In this document: piece after piece, positions 45,000 through 57,053 of the stretch
How the letters are laid out: the number at the start of each line of letters is the position of its first letter
Numbering within the stretch: position 1 is the first letter of the stretch
Assembly (NCBI GenBank): GCA_026873275.1
Contig: JANTUC010000014.1
Location: 1,302,001-1,366,000, forward strand
Length of the DNA: 64,000 bases
Direction: 5' to 3'
From: Pseudopithomyces maydicus
Lineage: Eukaryota > Ascomycota > Dothideomycetes > Pleosporales > Didymosphaeriaceae
Notes under the pieces: generated by a model
Databases searched by the model: none
What the model was told of the DNA's origin: nothing
Seen by the model: only the letters and a program-made list of their open reading frames with translations
Program-made: the position numbers and the translations under genes

Positions 45000-47345
45000 A
45001 ATATTTTCTGGTAAGTTTGTTTTTTCTCCGCAGAACCATGGACTGTGTTTTGGACCTTTTTTGCAGGTTTTCAGTCGGAGTCTCCTGGAGAGAGAGACAA
45101 CTCCCATACTTCGCTTATAGAAGGAATTTTTTCCTCTGTCTCTCAACGAACCGTGTATGTATTGTGTTTCTCTTTTATGATGGTAGGTTTCCTCTTATCG
45201 AAGCTGGAGAGAGAGAAAGAGAGAACTCTCATGTATTGTTTATAGAATGATTGTTTTCCTCTGTTGCTTAACAGAAGCATTTTCGCAGTGCGCGTTCATT
45301 TTAATTTTACGGGATTTCTCCTGTTAGAGCCCCTGGGATGAGAAAGAGAGAGAGGAGACAACTCCCATACGACATGAGGTCGTCAATTTTAATCTCTTCC
45401 TTAACAGAACCATGCCCTTGGCTTTTGCGGATTTACTATCAGAATACCAGAGAGAGAGAGAGAGAGACGACTCCCATAAAGCATCTCCGCATCGTTTTTT
45501 ATCTCTTCCTCAAAGGAAACATGTAAATATTGATTGGCTTTTTTATTCTTGTTTTTGCGGGTCTCCTCCTATCGGACCCTGAGAAATGGAGAAAGAGAGA
45601 AAGGGAACTTCCATGAATCTCTTGGTTCATGGTTTTTTTTATCTCTTCCCCGACAATACCATGTTCTCCGGGTCTGGTTCCTTTTTGGTTTTGCGGATTT
45701 ACCATCAGAGTACCAGAGAGAACGAGAAACTCCCATACGCGCTGGAAATTATCGATTTCTTTTCTCTTCCTCGACAGAACCATATATACATAGCGCAAAT
45801 GTTTTGTTTTTGCGGTGTTTCTCCTATCAGAGCCTGGGAGAGACGAAGAGAACTCCCATGGATCTTTGTCGCGTGCTTTTTCTTCTCTCTTGATAGAACC
45901 ATGTACACATTGAACGACTTTTTATTTTGCAGGTTGCCCATCAGAGCCCGAGAAGAGACGAAGAGATCTCCAATGGATCATTGTCGCGTACTTTTTTCTC
46001 TCTCTGGACAGAACCATTTGCACGTTTGGGCAACTTTTTGTTTTTGCAGGTTCTTAAGCTCCAGGCCGATTGATTTGAGTCTTCCATTTCGTCGTTTGAG
46101 AACCAGAAATGACTCTCAGAACATGTATGCAGTTGAGCTAATTTGATTCATCAGAGCCACGAGAGAGAGGGAGAGCTCCCATATGTTCTTGATTCGTCTG
46201 TTTTCTTTTTCTCTTGCTCAACAGAACCATGGAAAAGGCTGCTTTTTCTTTATCTTTATAGCGTTCCCATCAGAGACCCGAGACGAGACACAAAGCACCC
46301 ATGAACGCTATCAGTTGCTTTTTTTTCTCCTTCGCAACAAGATCATGTACACATTAAGCGGACTTTTTGTTTTTGCAGGTTTTCTCCTGTCGGAGCCTCA
46401 AGATAGAGGAGAGAACTCTCATGTTCTATTGAAAAACTCCTTTTTTCTCTCTTGCTCAACATAGTCAAGCGAACACGCTTCTTTTTGTTTTTAAGAGGAT
46501 TACCATTAGAGCCCCGAGAGAGAGACGGAGAAAGCTCTCATTTCTGCGTCCCTTCCGCGTTGATTTTTCCTCTCGTTCTCCACAAAGCTATGGGGGCATG
46601 CTCTTTGTTATTCTTGCAGGTTTTACATCAGAGTCCCCGAAAGAGGCAGGGAAACTCTCATGGCTCGTTAAAAATTGCTGTTTTCTTCTCTCTCTCAACA
46701 GAACCATTTACCGACTGCTTTCGTCTTTTTATTTTGATTCCCACCACGGTCCCCTTCGTGCATTAATTTTCCCTCTCTTTCCCCGCAAAACCATTGAGAG
46801 CGCTTCTTTCCATTTTTGCAAGTTTCGTGTCAGAGGCCCCGAGACGGGACGGGGGAAAGTCCCATGGGTCTTTGGTAATGTGACTTTCCTTCTTTTTCTC
46901 GACAGAACCATATACCTTGTCTCGAATCTGTTTTGCAGGTTTCGTGTCAGAGGCCCCAAGACAGAGACAACTTCCATTCGGAACTTTGATAGTCGTTTTC
47001 GTCTGTTTCTCAACAAGGTCATCGAAGTGGATGAGAATTCTTTTTGGAAGGTTTCTGATCAGAGCCCCCGAGACAGAGAAAACATCCATAGTTCTTTGTC
47101 GTACTCATTTTCCCTCTGGTAGCATTCTTTGTTTTTGCAAGTTTCCGATCAGAGCCCCCGAGAGAGAGGACAACACTGCCATATGTCCTTGAAAAAATTA
47201 TTTCTGCTCTCTTTCTGAATAGACAACGCTCTTCGCAAACCGCAGACATTCTTGTCGATAATCTCAACTTCTCACTATGGGTCCCAAGACAGAGGAAACC
47301 CCATGCGTTATTTTTATACCTAGTTCCCCTCTCTTCCTCAATAGA
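45000..47345. repeat. Degenerate tandem array, type B (about 110-120 bp unit)
   Basis: Roughly 18-20 imperfect copies. Half-unit 1 is TTTTTGCAGGTTTC-TC, then ATCAGAGCCCGAGAGAGAG and AACTCCCATG. Half-unit 2 is TTTTTCTCTCTC-AACAGAACCATG. The ACAGAACCAT anchor occurs near 45400, 45771, 45891, 46005, 46220, 46695, 46900 and, after a gap, 47610, often 105-120 bases apart. The plus strand looks like repeated 3' splice sites (T-tract plus GCAGG). The minus strand stays open for 80-108 codons in places. No recognisable gene product results. Confidence 0.78.
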
Positions 47346-47489
47346 AATTGCCCTTCGCAGCCACCAGACATTTGTTCATGGAATCGTTGTTTCTCATCAG
47401 AATAGGATGCACACCCATATCCCTCGTCCATCTACATTATACTTCGTCCTCTTCCTTTCCCATCTGTTCCATCCGGATTCGTTTTCTTT

Positions 47490-47965
47490 TTAGAGAAGCC
47501 CTCCGGCAGACATGGGGAATGCTCCAGGAATGTTTCCAAACGAGCCCTGAGAGAGACAGGGAAACCCCCATAGGTCCTTTCCACGTCAAATTTCACCTCT
47601 TTCTCAACAGAACCATGCTCTTAGCAAGCCGCGCACTCTCATCAGCCTTTTCCGATGTGTTTGGACAGAAAAGACACACAGCCATGTGCTAAATCCAGTC
47701 AATATTTTCCTTCGTCCTCGTGCTTCCCCATTCATCGATTCTTTTCATATTTTCAGAGACGCCCTCCGGCAGACATGTCTCTATTGCTTTGCTTTCCAAA
47801 CGAGCATGTCAGGTTTCCCGTGTGCTTTTATAGAGAAGCCCCCCGGCAGACATGACCCCCCAGCCTATTTTAGTTTCAAACGAGCATGGGCTAGTTTTTC
47901 TTGCGCTTTTTAGAGAAGACCTCCGGCAGACATGAATGTTCGTCAGGCATCTTTCCAAACGAGCA
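47490..47965. repeat. Degenerate tandem array, type C (about 80 bp unit)
   Basis: Four copies of AGAGAAGCCCTCCGGCAGAC-ATG (starting near 47494, 47755, 47832 and 47912). Each is followed about 25-35 bases later by TTTCCAAACGAGCATG or a close variant (near 47530, 47793, 47875 and 47953). The last three copies are about 80 bases apart, and the first is separated by a longer interval containing a type B copy. The CCTCCGGCAGACATG core resembles the CCTCCGACGCCGCTCATG half of type A. Confidence 0.8.
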
Positions 47966-50900
47966 TGGAGGCGGCGGCGGCATTTTTTGCTCGAAACGCT
48001 TCACCCCTCATGTTGAACCTTACGTTCATTTTTAGTCGTGCGCCGATGAGTTGTACTTTGCAAATGCAGAGAGATGCGCGCACATATATAGGCTGAACCA
48101 GTGATTTTTAAGTGGAGACCGCAGGACACGGGGAAGTTCAAATTCCGAAGAATCGTTTTGATGGAAAGGGTGTGATTGGCGGGACACATTTGATTTCCAT
48201 TCTGTAGATTATGAAAAAGGTGTGCCCAATCCACCATAGACCATCCAGTCTGCCATTTGCTTTCGAAGACAGCTGGAGCATGCATATTCAAGCGGTAATT
48301 TTTCTCGTTGTGCAGGTATCTTTGGAGGGTATGGCCGGGGGCGACATATATTGGACCGCATCAAATTTATATCCCTTTTTTTGAAAGACATGCTCGGTGC
48401 GGAGTACATATCTACAGAGATTGAAGCTTTTTGAAGGCAGAGCGGAGAGCAGCGGGCATGTCGTTAGGTGGAAGACCTTTTTTTCCTCCATGTATTGCTC
48501 CCTTTTGCGCGAAGGACATAAACGTTCGCCGTGTGCACTTTGGACAGAGATGTCGGGCGCGACGTGTATCCTCCCACATGGGGATCTACTTCACATCCTT
48601 TCAAAGAGGTGCGCGCCGCGGGAGACACATAAAATGATAGACCGCTATTTTAAGGCAGGACGCAGAGCGCGGAGCCGCGGACACGTACCACCAAAATGCC
48701 TTTCTTTTTTAGCTCCATATGCTATGTATGCTCCATTTTGCGCAGAGGACATTCCGTTTCCTTTGGTTGGTTTGGAGAGTGGAGCGGGTGCGGGACGTGC
48801 TGCACATGCGACGTTTTCGCGAGCTTTTGAGAGAACGGCTTGGTGTGGAGCACATTCATGGAGTAGGATAGCAATTTAGTACAGCGTACCCACAAGCATG
48901 TTGAACAGCGCTGAATATTTTGCTCAGAAAACCGCAGGAATAAAACACATAGAGCTCTCTGATGGCGCATTCTGGATGTGGTGGAAAAGCAGAGGAACTT
49001 CGATATCTGCCATTTTGCCCGGCTTGATCGGCGCCTCAAGGACCAGAGGGCATAAGTCGGGGATCGAAAAAATTTGGATGCGCATCTACTGGGTGCGTAT
49101 GCTACCACCATGGGTGCATCTTTCGGAGTCTTGGTTTTATTTTCGAGATCGCTTTGCACCAAGGTTATGGAAATCTTCGTGCAGATATTTAAAAGGGGAG
49201 AAAGAGCGTAGTCATGGTGGTGCTAGTGGTGCTCTTGGTTATCGGGCTACACACATGAGTTATTGTTGTACCCATTTGATCTTTCAATAGAACGATGACT
49301 GCGAGAGTAGTTGTCGACTTGCTCTGCATGGAATTGTTGTACAGTGAGCTTTTAGGGCCCATGACATCGGAGACATCGCAGGTAGTCCTCTTCTTATCTT
49401 GCTCTTGCCCTTTGCACATTAACCATAATCCCCGCAGTTTGAACCACAACGAACCTCCCACATTTCTTGCATGAATGACAGTTCCATATATGCCTCTTCG
49501 ATTGATTGGCCTGTCATTATCGATGTTTGGGGAGAACTGATGAACCCCCGTCACATGGAGAGATACATCTTTTGAACCACGCTCTGTGCAGGAGGCATTG
49601 TCCGTAGCGAATTCCATTTTAGATAGAATTCGAAAAGCAATGGCATGACAAAATGCGTCTTTTTCGTGGACGATAACTCTTTGCATGCGTGTGATGGCTG
49701 CATGGTTTTAAACGCATGGAGCAAGCGCAAGCATGATAGTGCATGAGAGCGTTTCTGGTACCATTTCCTCGATCTCCGCGTTCTGTGTGCAACACATAAA
49801 TTCGTCAGGCGCGGTTTTCGAACACGTATAACGAGCGCAGTGGTGTTTCTGTTTCTCGTACTGTGCCGTTTTGGGTTTCCAAAATCCATCTGCACGGAAA
49901 GCATATCCCCAAACTGGATATCTTTCGCTCGCAAAGAAATGCTCAATATAATATTTTTTAAGTATACTCTGGACATGCAGTTTAACCGTCAAGAGTTTCT
50001 GTGGGAGGGACTCACTGTCATGCTAGTGCTTATGCTGTTGTTTCAGGTCCAGCTTTGCACGCAAGCATGAGTAACGCGTGATCTCGGTTGAAGCCTCGGA
50101 CATTTGGACCGATGGGATAGCCTCAGAACAGCACTCTGCACGGAAGCATTTTTTTTTACAGAGTTCATGTTTTGGTGCAAGAAAACTCCATGAGATACGC
50201 GGCCGACATTTTTGAATTTCTCTCGTGGCAAATCGTTTTTCTCGTTGGGCTTTTCGACAGAAAAAATGGTGCATTTGCAGACCAAAATGTAATGATTGAT
50301 TTGACATGGAGTTTGATCAACGCGTAGGTTCCGTTCATTGTTATTGGTGTGACTTGGCGTAAATAGGAAGCGCATTTATAGTTGTAGTTGACCTTTTGTA
50401 CATCGCTGATACTGCTCGAAGCCTCTCAACATTAGTCTCTACGTGCAATGTTTTAGATCAAAAATTTTTCAGAAGATGCTTCGAGAGATTGTAGAAGTCT
50501 GGCGATAAACAAAGCCGATTGGCAAAGGTATGGCGGTTTCGCGACTCTGTTCGGTCGTATCTGCTATCGCTTCGTTCTGTGCCCCACATTTGTCACATTT
50601 CATATCCTTTGAACTCAAGATTGAGAGATCATACAATCCCATTGGAGAAATCCATTTGGTTTAACGTCTCGAGGTTCTGGCGCCATATTCAGGTTACGGT
50701 TACAAGACATGACATTTCCAATCTTTCAGCGGTTTTCGTTTTATTCTCGCGTGACATGCGCAAGATATAGCGCGGCTGATTTGACATGGTTCAGATAGAA
50801 AGAAGCAAATAGACACATGAAATTGTCATTCGTCAGTTTCAGATATCGTTGTATGCGGGATAACACGGCTGATTAGGTCGATTCGTTTTAGTCTCGAGCC

Positions 50901-53795
50901 CAGCACAGTCATGTGGAAATAGACTATGGCTTTCAAGCTCACGATGTGGCAAGAAAGCATTTTCTGGGTTTACCGGTGTTTTTCATTTTTATAAGAAGTG
51001 CATGATTTGTACTCAGAAGCAATTCTGTACAAGATTCTTCGTGCGGTCGTGGTTCTTTTTGAAGCATTTGCATATAAGCCCGGGGTATTTGGTAAAGAAG
51101 TTCGTCTGGTTAGACAGTGTATGACTCTAACTGACATGAGACTCTTTTAGTTGTCATTTCCTTCGAAACACATAAGTGCCGGAAATAAGGTTTTTTCTGC
51201 AGTGCGGCTTCATAGGGAGCGTGGCATTGCACTACGATGTGTATTTGCCACTCATTTGAACTTTTCCATAACTTTCCAAAATCTGCTCTTTCCGCACCCA
51301 TTTGGCAGACATTGATGCAAATTTAGTTGATACTTTCAAAGATAGCAGCTTCATCATGCTTTTCCAATCGGTTTAGAATGAGCAGGAGGATTGCGTGGAG
51401 ATATCCTACCCGGAGAGTGTTGTTAGACGAGATCGCGCTTCTCCTTGGCCGGAAAATACAAGGAAATACTATTCATGTGTCGAAATTGCTCAGACCACTC
51501 ACGTCGTTTTGCAACACCTGCTTTAAATATCATATACTTCGGAAGTTGGTGGACCAAAGTTTGTCTCCGGAGAACATGCGTTTACATCCCGCTAATTTGT
51601 GTGCTTTTCAAGAGCCACACGCACATAACAAGAACATAAGTAGGTTCGCAAAGCTCCAAACCGAACATACCGATGAACCGTGGTTGCTTTTTTGCTCTCT
51701 GATGTGTGTGTAAATTGTTGGTTCGACAGTGTTCTTCCATTTGATTGCTCGAATTTGGAGAATTGCCATGTCTTTCCTCACTCTGCATAGCAGAGATAAC
51801 GCCGAGTTTTGGATAGCCTGTATGTAAAACAATGGAAAGCATGTATCATGATTTCAATCTCTTTGCTTTTCTCCTCCGATAAGAAGACCGTCTCATCGAA
51901 ATTTTGACTGGTGCATGTGATAGCTTGTCGGGAGTTTCACAACTTCATTTTGGTGAGTTTTGAGAGAAGCCACCTTGGTACAAAAAATCAAAAATGAATG
52001 AGAGTATTGACTAGAAATGCATTTGAGAACATGATAGTTTTCCAGGAATCTGTTGTCTCATGAACACTATCGACTGAGCCAATTTTGAGAGAACGCAAAG
52101 GTCATACATCCTCAGGCGGCGTCTTTTTGTATCTCAACGGTCGTTTTTTCAATTGCTAAAATGTATAATCCAGGTAACCTCAGGAACACATCGTACCTGG
52201 GTTGTAGTTCTTCCATAGACACTAGAAGAAAACCAGATCGCAGAAGACAGAATATTTGGCATCCTCGTAGAATATTGTTGGCCTACACTTGGGAGTTCGA
52301 GAGTAGCTAATCGGTAGCACCGGCTGCTCTCCCAAGAGAAGAAAGTAACCCCATGGAAAGCTGGTGTTCTTTTTGCAAAGGATGGCAGGAGGATTCAACG
52401 GTAAGCACATACTGATGTCGAATAGAACGACAGTGAGCCATCGGACTTGAACAAGCGTTTTTGTAAACCCAGAGAGAAGCACCATCTTGAGCATTTTTCG
52501 AGTCGATGTAATATTGATGCAGTGGTCTGCCAAACAAATATTCTCTGCAGACACAGTGGTTCTACTGACATGAGGTCCCAGGAAAGATCTCGCAGAACAC
52601 ATCAAGCTTAACCGTCCACATTTAGTGCATCGGAAGGTTGTGGTAATTCCTGAAGAAAAAGAAAGGTTGTCTGCAGGTTTGATCAGATGTTGTAAAACAG
52701 AAAGCCGTGTCTCATGTTAGCGCGTTGAATATTTTTGTAGCACCGGGAGAACAAGCACGCATTGGTGCTGCGGCTGCTGTTTTTTTATGCTTTTTGGGCA
52801 AGCTAAAACTCCCGTAGGACGATTGTGAGATGTGTGTGAGGTGTGAGTATGGGTATCCGAAACACATGTGATTCCACCGCCGGGTTTTGGTTCCAGAATG
52901 CCGAAAAGGAGACGCAATCTGTCCATATGGCCTTCCTCTCTACAGCTTTCTTTTGGCCTCGACTCGTCTCGCCACTCTTTTTGGTCTCGATGTGTCATTC
53001 TTCATAGACTTGCAAAGAAAGCGGATCATCGCTTTTCACGGCTATTTCCAAATCATGTACCATGCTCTTACAGACCGGTGTAAATTGAGGTCGTTGTAGC
53101 CGAGCACATAATATATGCACCACTTTATTTTATTGAACGATCTCTGGGAGAACCTTGTGGGCCACATTGGAGTATTTTAACCAAAGTAAAGATGTACAAA
53201 GTCTCAAAGTACATGATGCCTCCATTGATTTTAAGAACAAGGGTTTCCATAAGTCGAGAGAAGTCAGATTTGGATCACGTCACATCAAGCTCAGTTGTTG
53301 CAGTTTTTGCAGAGCAGACATGCGTGGAGCCAGAAAAGGTTTTTAGCCAACTTTTTAGTATGGCGGAGAAGTGTAGAGATTCTCACGTCTGCTGCTGGCC
53401 ATCGTATTTATAGCTGTTTCTGCCACGTCTCAACATAGATGTCACATGATTGCAATAGTGCATGCTGGTATTCATATGTCAAAGTGCGTTCCTAAACGAG
53501 TCGTAGCATCAATAGTTGTTTGCATCTACCCTCGGACTCTTCTATCCCCCGCCGGACCGATCCTTCTCCGCCAGCGCATCCTTTTCGGCCCCGGATCTAA
53601 CGTCCTCGCCATCTCAGTGTTGTGTCGAAAGCTGCAGTCGATTTCTCACGTCAATGCACACCTCTGTAATAAATATGACATCATCACATCCATACCTCAT
53701 CGAAGCTATTCACAACCACCCATCATGGATATAAACACTAGATATCACAACAAAGAATTGTCGCATCACAAAATTAACGCAAAAGCCAACTCACA
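47966..53795. other. Gene-free block with loosely repeated motifs
   Basis: No gene is supported in almost 6 kb. From 48000 to 48900 the pattern T-tract, then a G/A-rich segment ending in GGACAT or GCATG recurs. Examples are TTTTGCGCGAAGGACAT at 48503 and TTTTGCGCAGAGGACAT at 48735, each preceded by CTCCATGTATTGCTCC or CTCCATATG-like sequence; these are two diverged copies about 230 bases apart. From 49000 to 53400 motifs such as CTCTGCACGGAAGCAT (50125) and ATCTGCACGGAAAGCAT (49887) recur more loosely. The longest frames (about 165 codons) show no family content. Confidence 0.5.
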
Positions 53796-54427
53796 ATGTC
53801 TCTTACAAATTTTATGCAAGTAGCCAGCATCTCCACCGCGCTCGCCGCCTCCGGCGCCATCGCCACCTTCTCCCTCTTCGACATCCCCCTCCTCATCTCT
53901 CAACCCGCATCGCGCTCCTCCCCCTCACCCGCTGGCTCTTCAGCCGCGGCTCGCACATCTTCCCCACCGCCGCCATCCTCTCCGGCAGCGGCTTCACTTG
54001 GCTCGCCTACAACGCCGCGTCACGCAGTCTACCCGCGCTCCTTAGCGCCGCACCACGAGGCGGTCCTGTAACCTACTATGTTGCGGCCGCCGCGTTGTCG
54101 ATTGCCATCGCGCCGTGGACGCAGTTCGTCATGATTCCTACCAACTTTGCGCTGATTGAGAAGAACGAGGCGAAAGGTGGGAAGATTAGCGAGGCGGCGC
54201 CGGATGAGGCGACGGGGAGGAGTGCTGAGGGGTCGGTGAATAATGAGGGGGGATTGAGTCAGTGGACTGATTTGAGTGGGCCGCAGGAGCGTACGAAGGA
54301 GGGGACGTCCAAAGAGGAGGATAGGGAGGTGAAGGAGCTGCTGGAGAAGTTTGGGAGGCTGAATAGCGTGAGGGCTGTGTTGATTGGGATGGGAGGGATT
54401 GTTGGACTTGTTGGCTCGCTTGCGTAG
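53796..54427 (+). CDS. DUF1772 (anthrone oxygenase-like) membrane protein; frame break
   Basis: A small four-helix membrane protein. The start MSLTNFMQVASISTALAASG opens helix 1. A later frame carries the remaining conserved parts: WLFSRGSHIFPTAAILSG, helix AAALSIAIAPWTQFVMIPTN with the family's PxT/N-type loop, EKFGRLNSVRAVLIGMGG, and a final hydrophobic segment. The two frames differ by one base. One additional C between about 53885 and 53930 gives a single 210-residue protein; no GT-AG intron fits. Some relatives oxidise anthrones in polyketide pathways, but most DUF1772 proteins are uncharacterised and no polyketide synthase is nearby. A charged insert, disordered and Glu/Lys-rich, precedes the last helix. 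Confidence 0.75.
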
Positions 54428-55141
54428 AGTGATTGTGTAATTGGGTGAGGAAGATCTGCAAGGGGTGCAAGAGTAGGGAGTAACGTGGTGTAAGATGATG
54501 GTATTGCTCGATTTCAAGGCAGCGAAGATTAAAGCTTCTCAACGTTCATCGAATTGGCACTCTCTTACATATTGGTACAGTTTCTATTAGAATACAGATA
54601 TGATAATGACAAGGTAAATTTATATGTACGATTGTTGACTTCTTTCAGTACAAAATACGAACCAGCTGTGTACGATCTACTATTATTTATAATCATACTC
54701 GATATTTCCGCGCATTCAGCCGCACATGGTTCATTATACGTCGGAATCACTGGCTTTGATGCTCTGATCATTAATCGTTGAGAGGAGTCTGCTTGGTGTT
54801 GGTGTTGATTTGAAAGATTGTACGGCCGGATGAACATGCTATATCCGTGCCGTGAAGTAAACTGACTGCTGTGTAACGTCCACATTATTCATCCCAGGAA
54901 TGAGTTGTGAGAATCTCATTTCAAACATGCCAAAGATTACAAATTACAAAGAAACAGCGGTCAAATATTCCCCAGCGATGATGCTCTCCATAATCGAAGA
55001 TATTGTCAGCCCATGGCATATAAATCACAACTCTCTACTACCCCATTCTTGCAGTAAACCACCATTCCCTCTCATCTGAATTCCTAACCAGGAGCAGAGA
55101 AAAAATCCCCACCTCTCTAATCATAAATAAAGACCCTCAAA
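54428..55141. other. Intergenic region
   Basis: The 714 bases between the DUF1772 and HD-domain genes, both plus strand. AT-rich, with a pyrimidine-rich leader near 55040-55130. No gene is seen. Confidence 0.5.
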
Positions 55142-55958
55142 ATGGTCGCCATCTCCCTCTTCACCCGCGTCATCGCCGGCATCCGCGTCCCAGACACCCC
55201 CTCATCAACGCCTCCATCGCCCTCACCCGCAGCGCCCTCCCCGACGAAGGCTTCAACCACGTCATGCGCTCCTGGCTCAACGGCCAAGCCATCATCAACA
55301 AGCTCCCACCCCACTCCCGCTCGCTCATCGACGAAGAAGCCTTCAGCGTCGCCGCCATCCTCCACGACCTAGGCTGGTACGTCTCCCACGCACATACATA
55401 CATGCCCCATCATCCCCCCTTCCCACCTCCCTCATAAAATCCTCATCCTCATCCCCATCCATCAATCACCTCCCTAACACCCCTCAGGAGTCCCAACCCA
55501 ACCTACACGACCCCCACCGCCCGCTTCGAAATCGACAGCGCCCACTCCGCCCTCACCTTCCTCACCACGCACGCGCCCCCCACCTCCTGGCCCCCCTCCC
55601 GCACCCAACTCATCTTCGACGCCATCGCCCTGCACACCACCTCCAGCCTCGCGCGGCACAAGCAACCCGAAGTGGCCATCGCCGCGGGCGGCATCTGGAG
55701 CGAGCTCTACGGGCCGGGTGTCGCGCGCGAGTTCTTTGGCGACCTGATCACGGTCGATGAGGAAGAGTGGGAGGCGATTGCGAGGGCGTATCCGAGGGGG
55801 GACTGGGCGCGTATGTGGAGGGGGTTATGGTGGGGCTTTGTGAGGGGAAGCCTGGGACGACGTGGGATAATGGTGTGAGTGATTATGGGGAGGTGCTTGT
55901 TAGGGGTTTTAATAGGACGGGGCATCGGGGGGTGGATTTGGTTATTGTGGATGGGTGA
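55142..55958 (+). CDS. HD-domain protein, cyanamide hydratase-like; two frame breaks
   Basis: Predicted metal-dependent HD-fold hydrolase or hydratase resembling fungal cyanamide hydratases (Ddi2/Ddi3 in yeast), soluble. The key motif is VAAILHDLGW, with the HD dyad just before the intron at 55377-55487 (donor GTACGT, acceptor CTCAG). Other conserved parts are FNHVMRSWLNGQAI, RFEIDSAHSALTFL, DAIALHTTSSLARHKQPEVAI and KPGTTWDNGVSDYGE. Frame changes occur at the C5 run 55197-55201 and at the G3 run 55805-55807, and one additional base at each gives 235 residues. The order of all blocks matches the family, so the gene is probably intact in the organism. The Gln/Glu residues that distinguish true cyanamide hydratases cannot be judged by eye. 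Confidence 0.82.
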
Positions 55959-56613
55959 TTGGGGGATGTTGGGGGAGGGATGGGGATGTGGATGGGAGAG
56001 GTAATTTGCGGGTATGAAGGGTTGTGCTTTTGGAACCGAGAGATGGTTGGTCACTCATGCCTTGGATGATAGATGTGATGTGATGTGCTTTTGAGACATG
56101 TAATTACTATTTCCATTCTCCACAGCAGAACCCCCGCGTCCGGTCCCTTCGACCTCCGTGATATCCAACCAGACGCACCCATCCAGGTATCATGTCGTTC
56201 CCACCTATTTCCAGAGCGCTCCCGTCATCCCACTGGCCAGAACCCTCATCGCAAGTGACTAGACCTAACATGTAACCAAGTAAAAGAACAGAAAGAAGCA
56301 GGAGTATTAATGGGCCCAGTAAGCCAGTGAAGCGAGTGTAAATAAACCGTGTGCATTAAAAAACCGCATCCAGTTGTTCAGAACAATTTCAATTACAACA
56401 AAGTACGAATTACTCAAGGAGGAACACCATCCAATCCGTGTCCCTACATCCATGACAATGCAAAAGGGGAATATAAAAAAGAAGGTAGACAAGTGGGTTT
56501 AACCAACATGGTGAATGAAGCCACTAAACATGATGTGGTGGGGCAAAATATCGCACAGTGAAATCAAGGAAAAGTTAGTCCAATCCGCCACTCATAGTCC
56601 TATCCATTTTTCC
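55959..56613. other. Convergent spacer
   Basis: The 655 bases between the HD-domain gene and the NRD1-like gene, whose transcripts converge. No coding signal; probably both 3' UTRs. Confidence 0.5.
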
Positions 56614-57007
56614 CTACTGCGCACCGACCTCTTCCTCAGCCCATCCTGGGAGACCGCCGTCGCCCTGGATGGCAAGGCCGTAGCCGCCGTTGCCGCTACC
56701 GAAGCCGCCAATGCCGGAGGACAGGCTACCGAACGAGTTCTGCTGGGGGGCCTGAGACGACTGTACGGGCTGGTTGAAAGGTCCTTGGGTAAAGACAGGA
56801 AGGCTGACTGCACGCGAGTGCTGAGCAGTCCTGTTCAGGTTTGAGGGTGCTAGAAGCCCACCAACGGTGGTAGCGCCGGATTGGCCCGAAGTACCGTTGA
56901 TAAGGCTGAAGCTCGAAGTGCTCTGATGTCCACCGTGAGATGTGTGGGGAGCAGGTGAAGGGTTCAGATCAGCGCTATAGAATGCTGACTGGGGAGAAGG
57001 GTATCCC

Positions 57008-57053
<46 letters not shown>

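Noticed and set aside
47490..47965. CRISPR-like repeat-spacer arrangement
   Set aside because: Eukaryotic context, imperfect repeats, only four copies and no cas genes; it is a tandem array.
49189..49976. Minus-strand frames of 141-165 codons in the gene-free block
   Set aside because: No recognisable domain, no consistent start context, and they overlap loosely repeated sequence.
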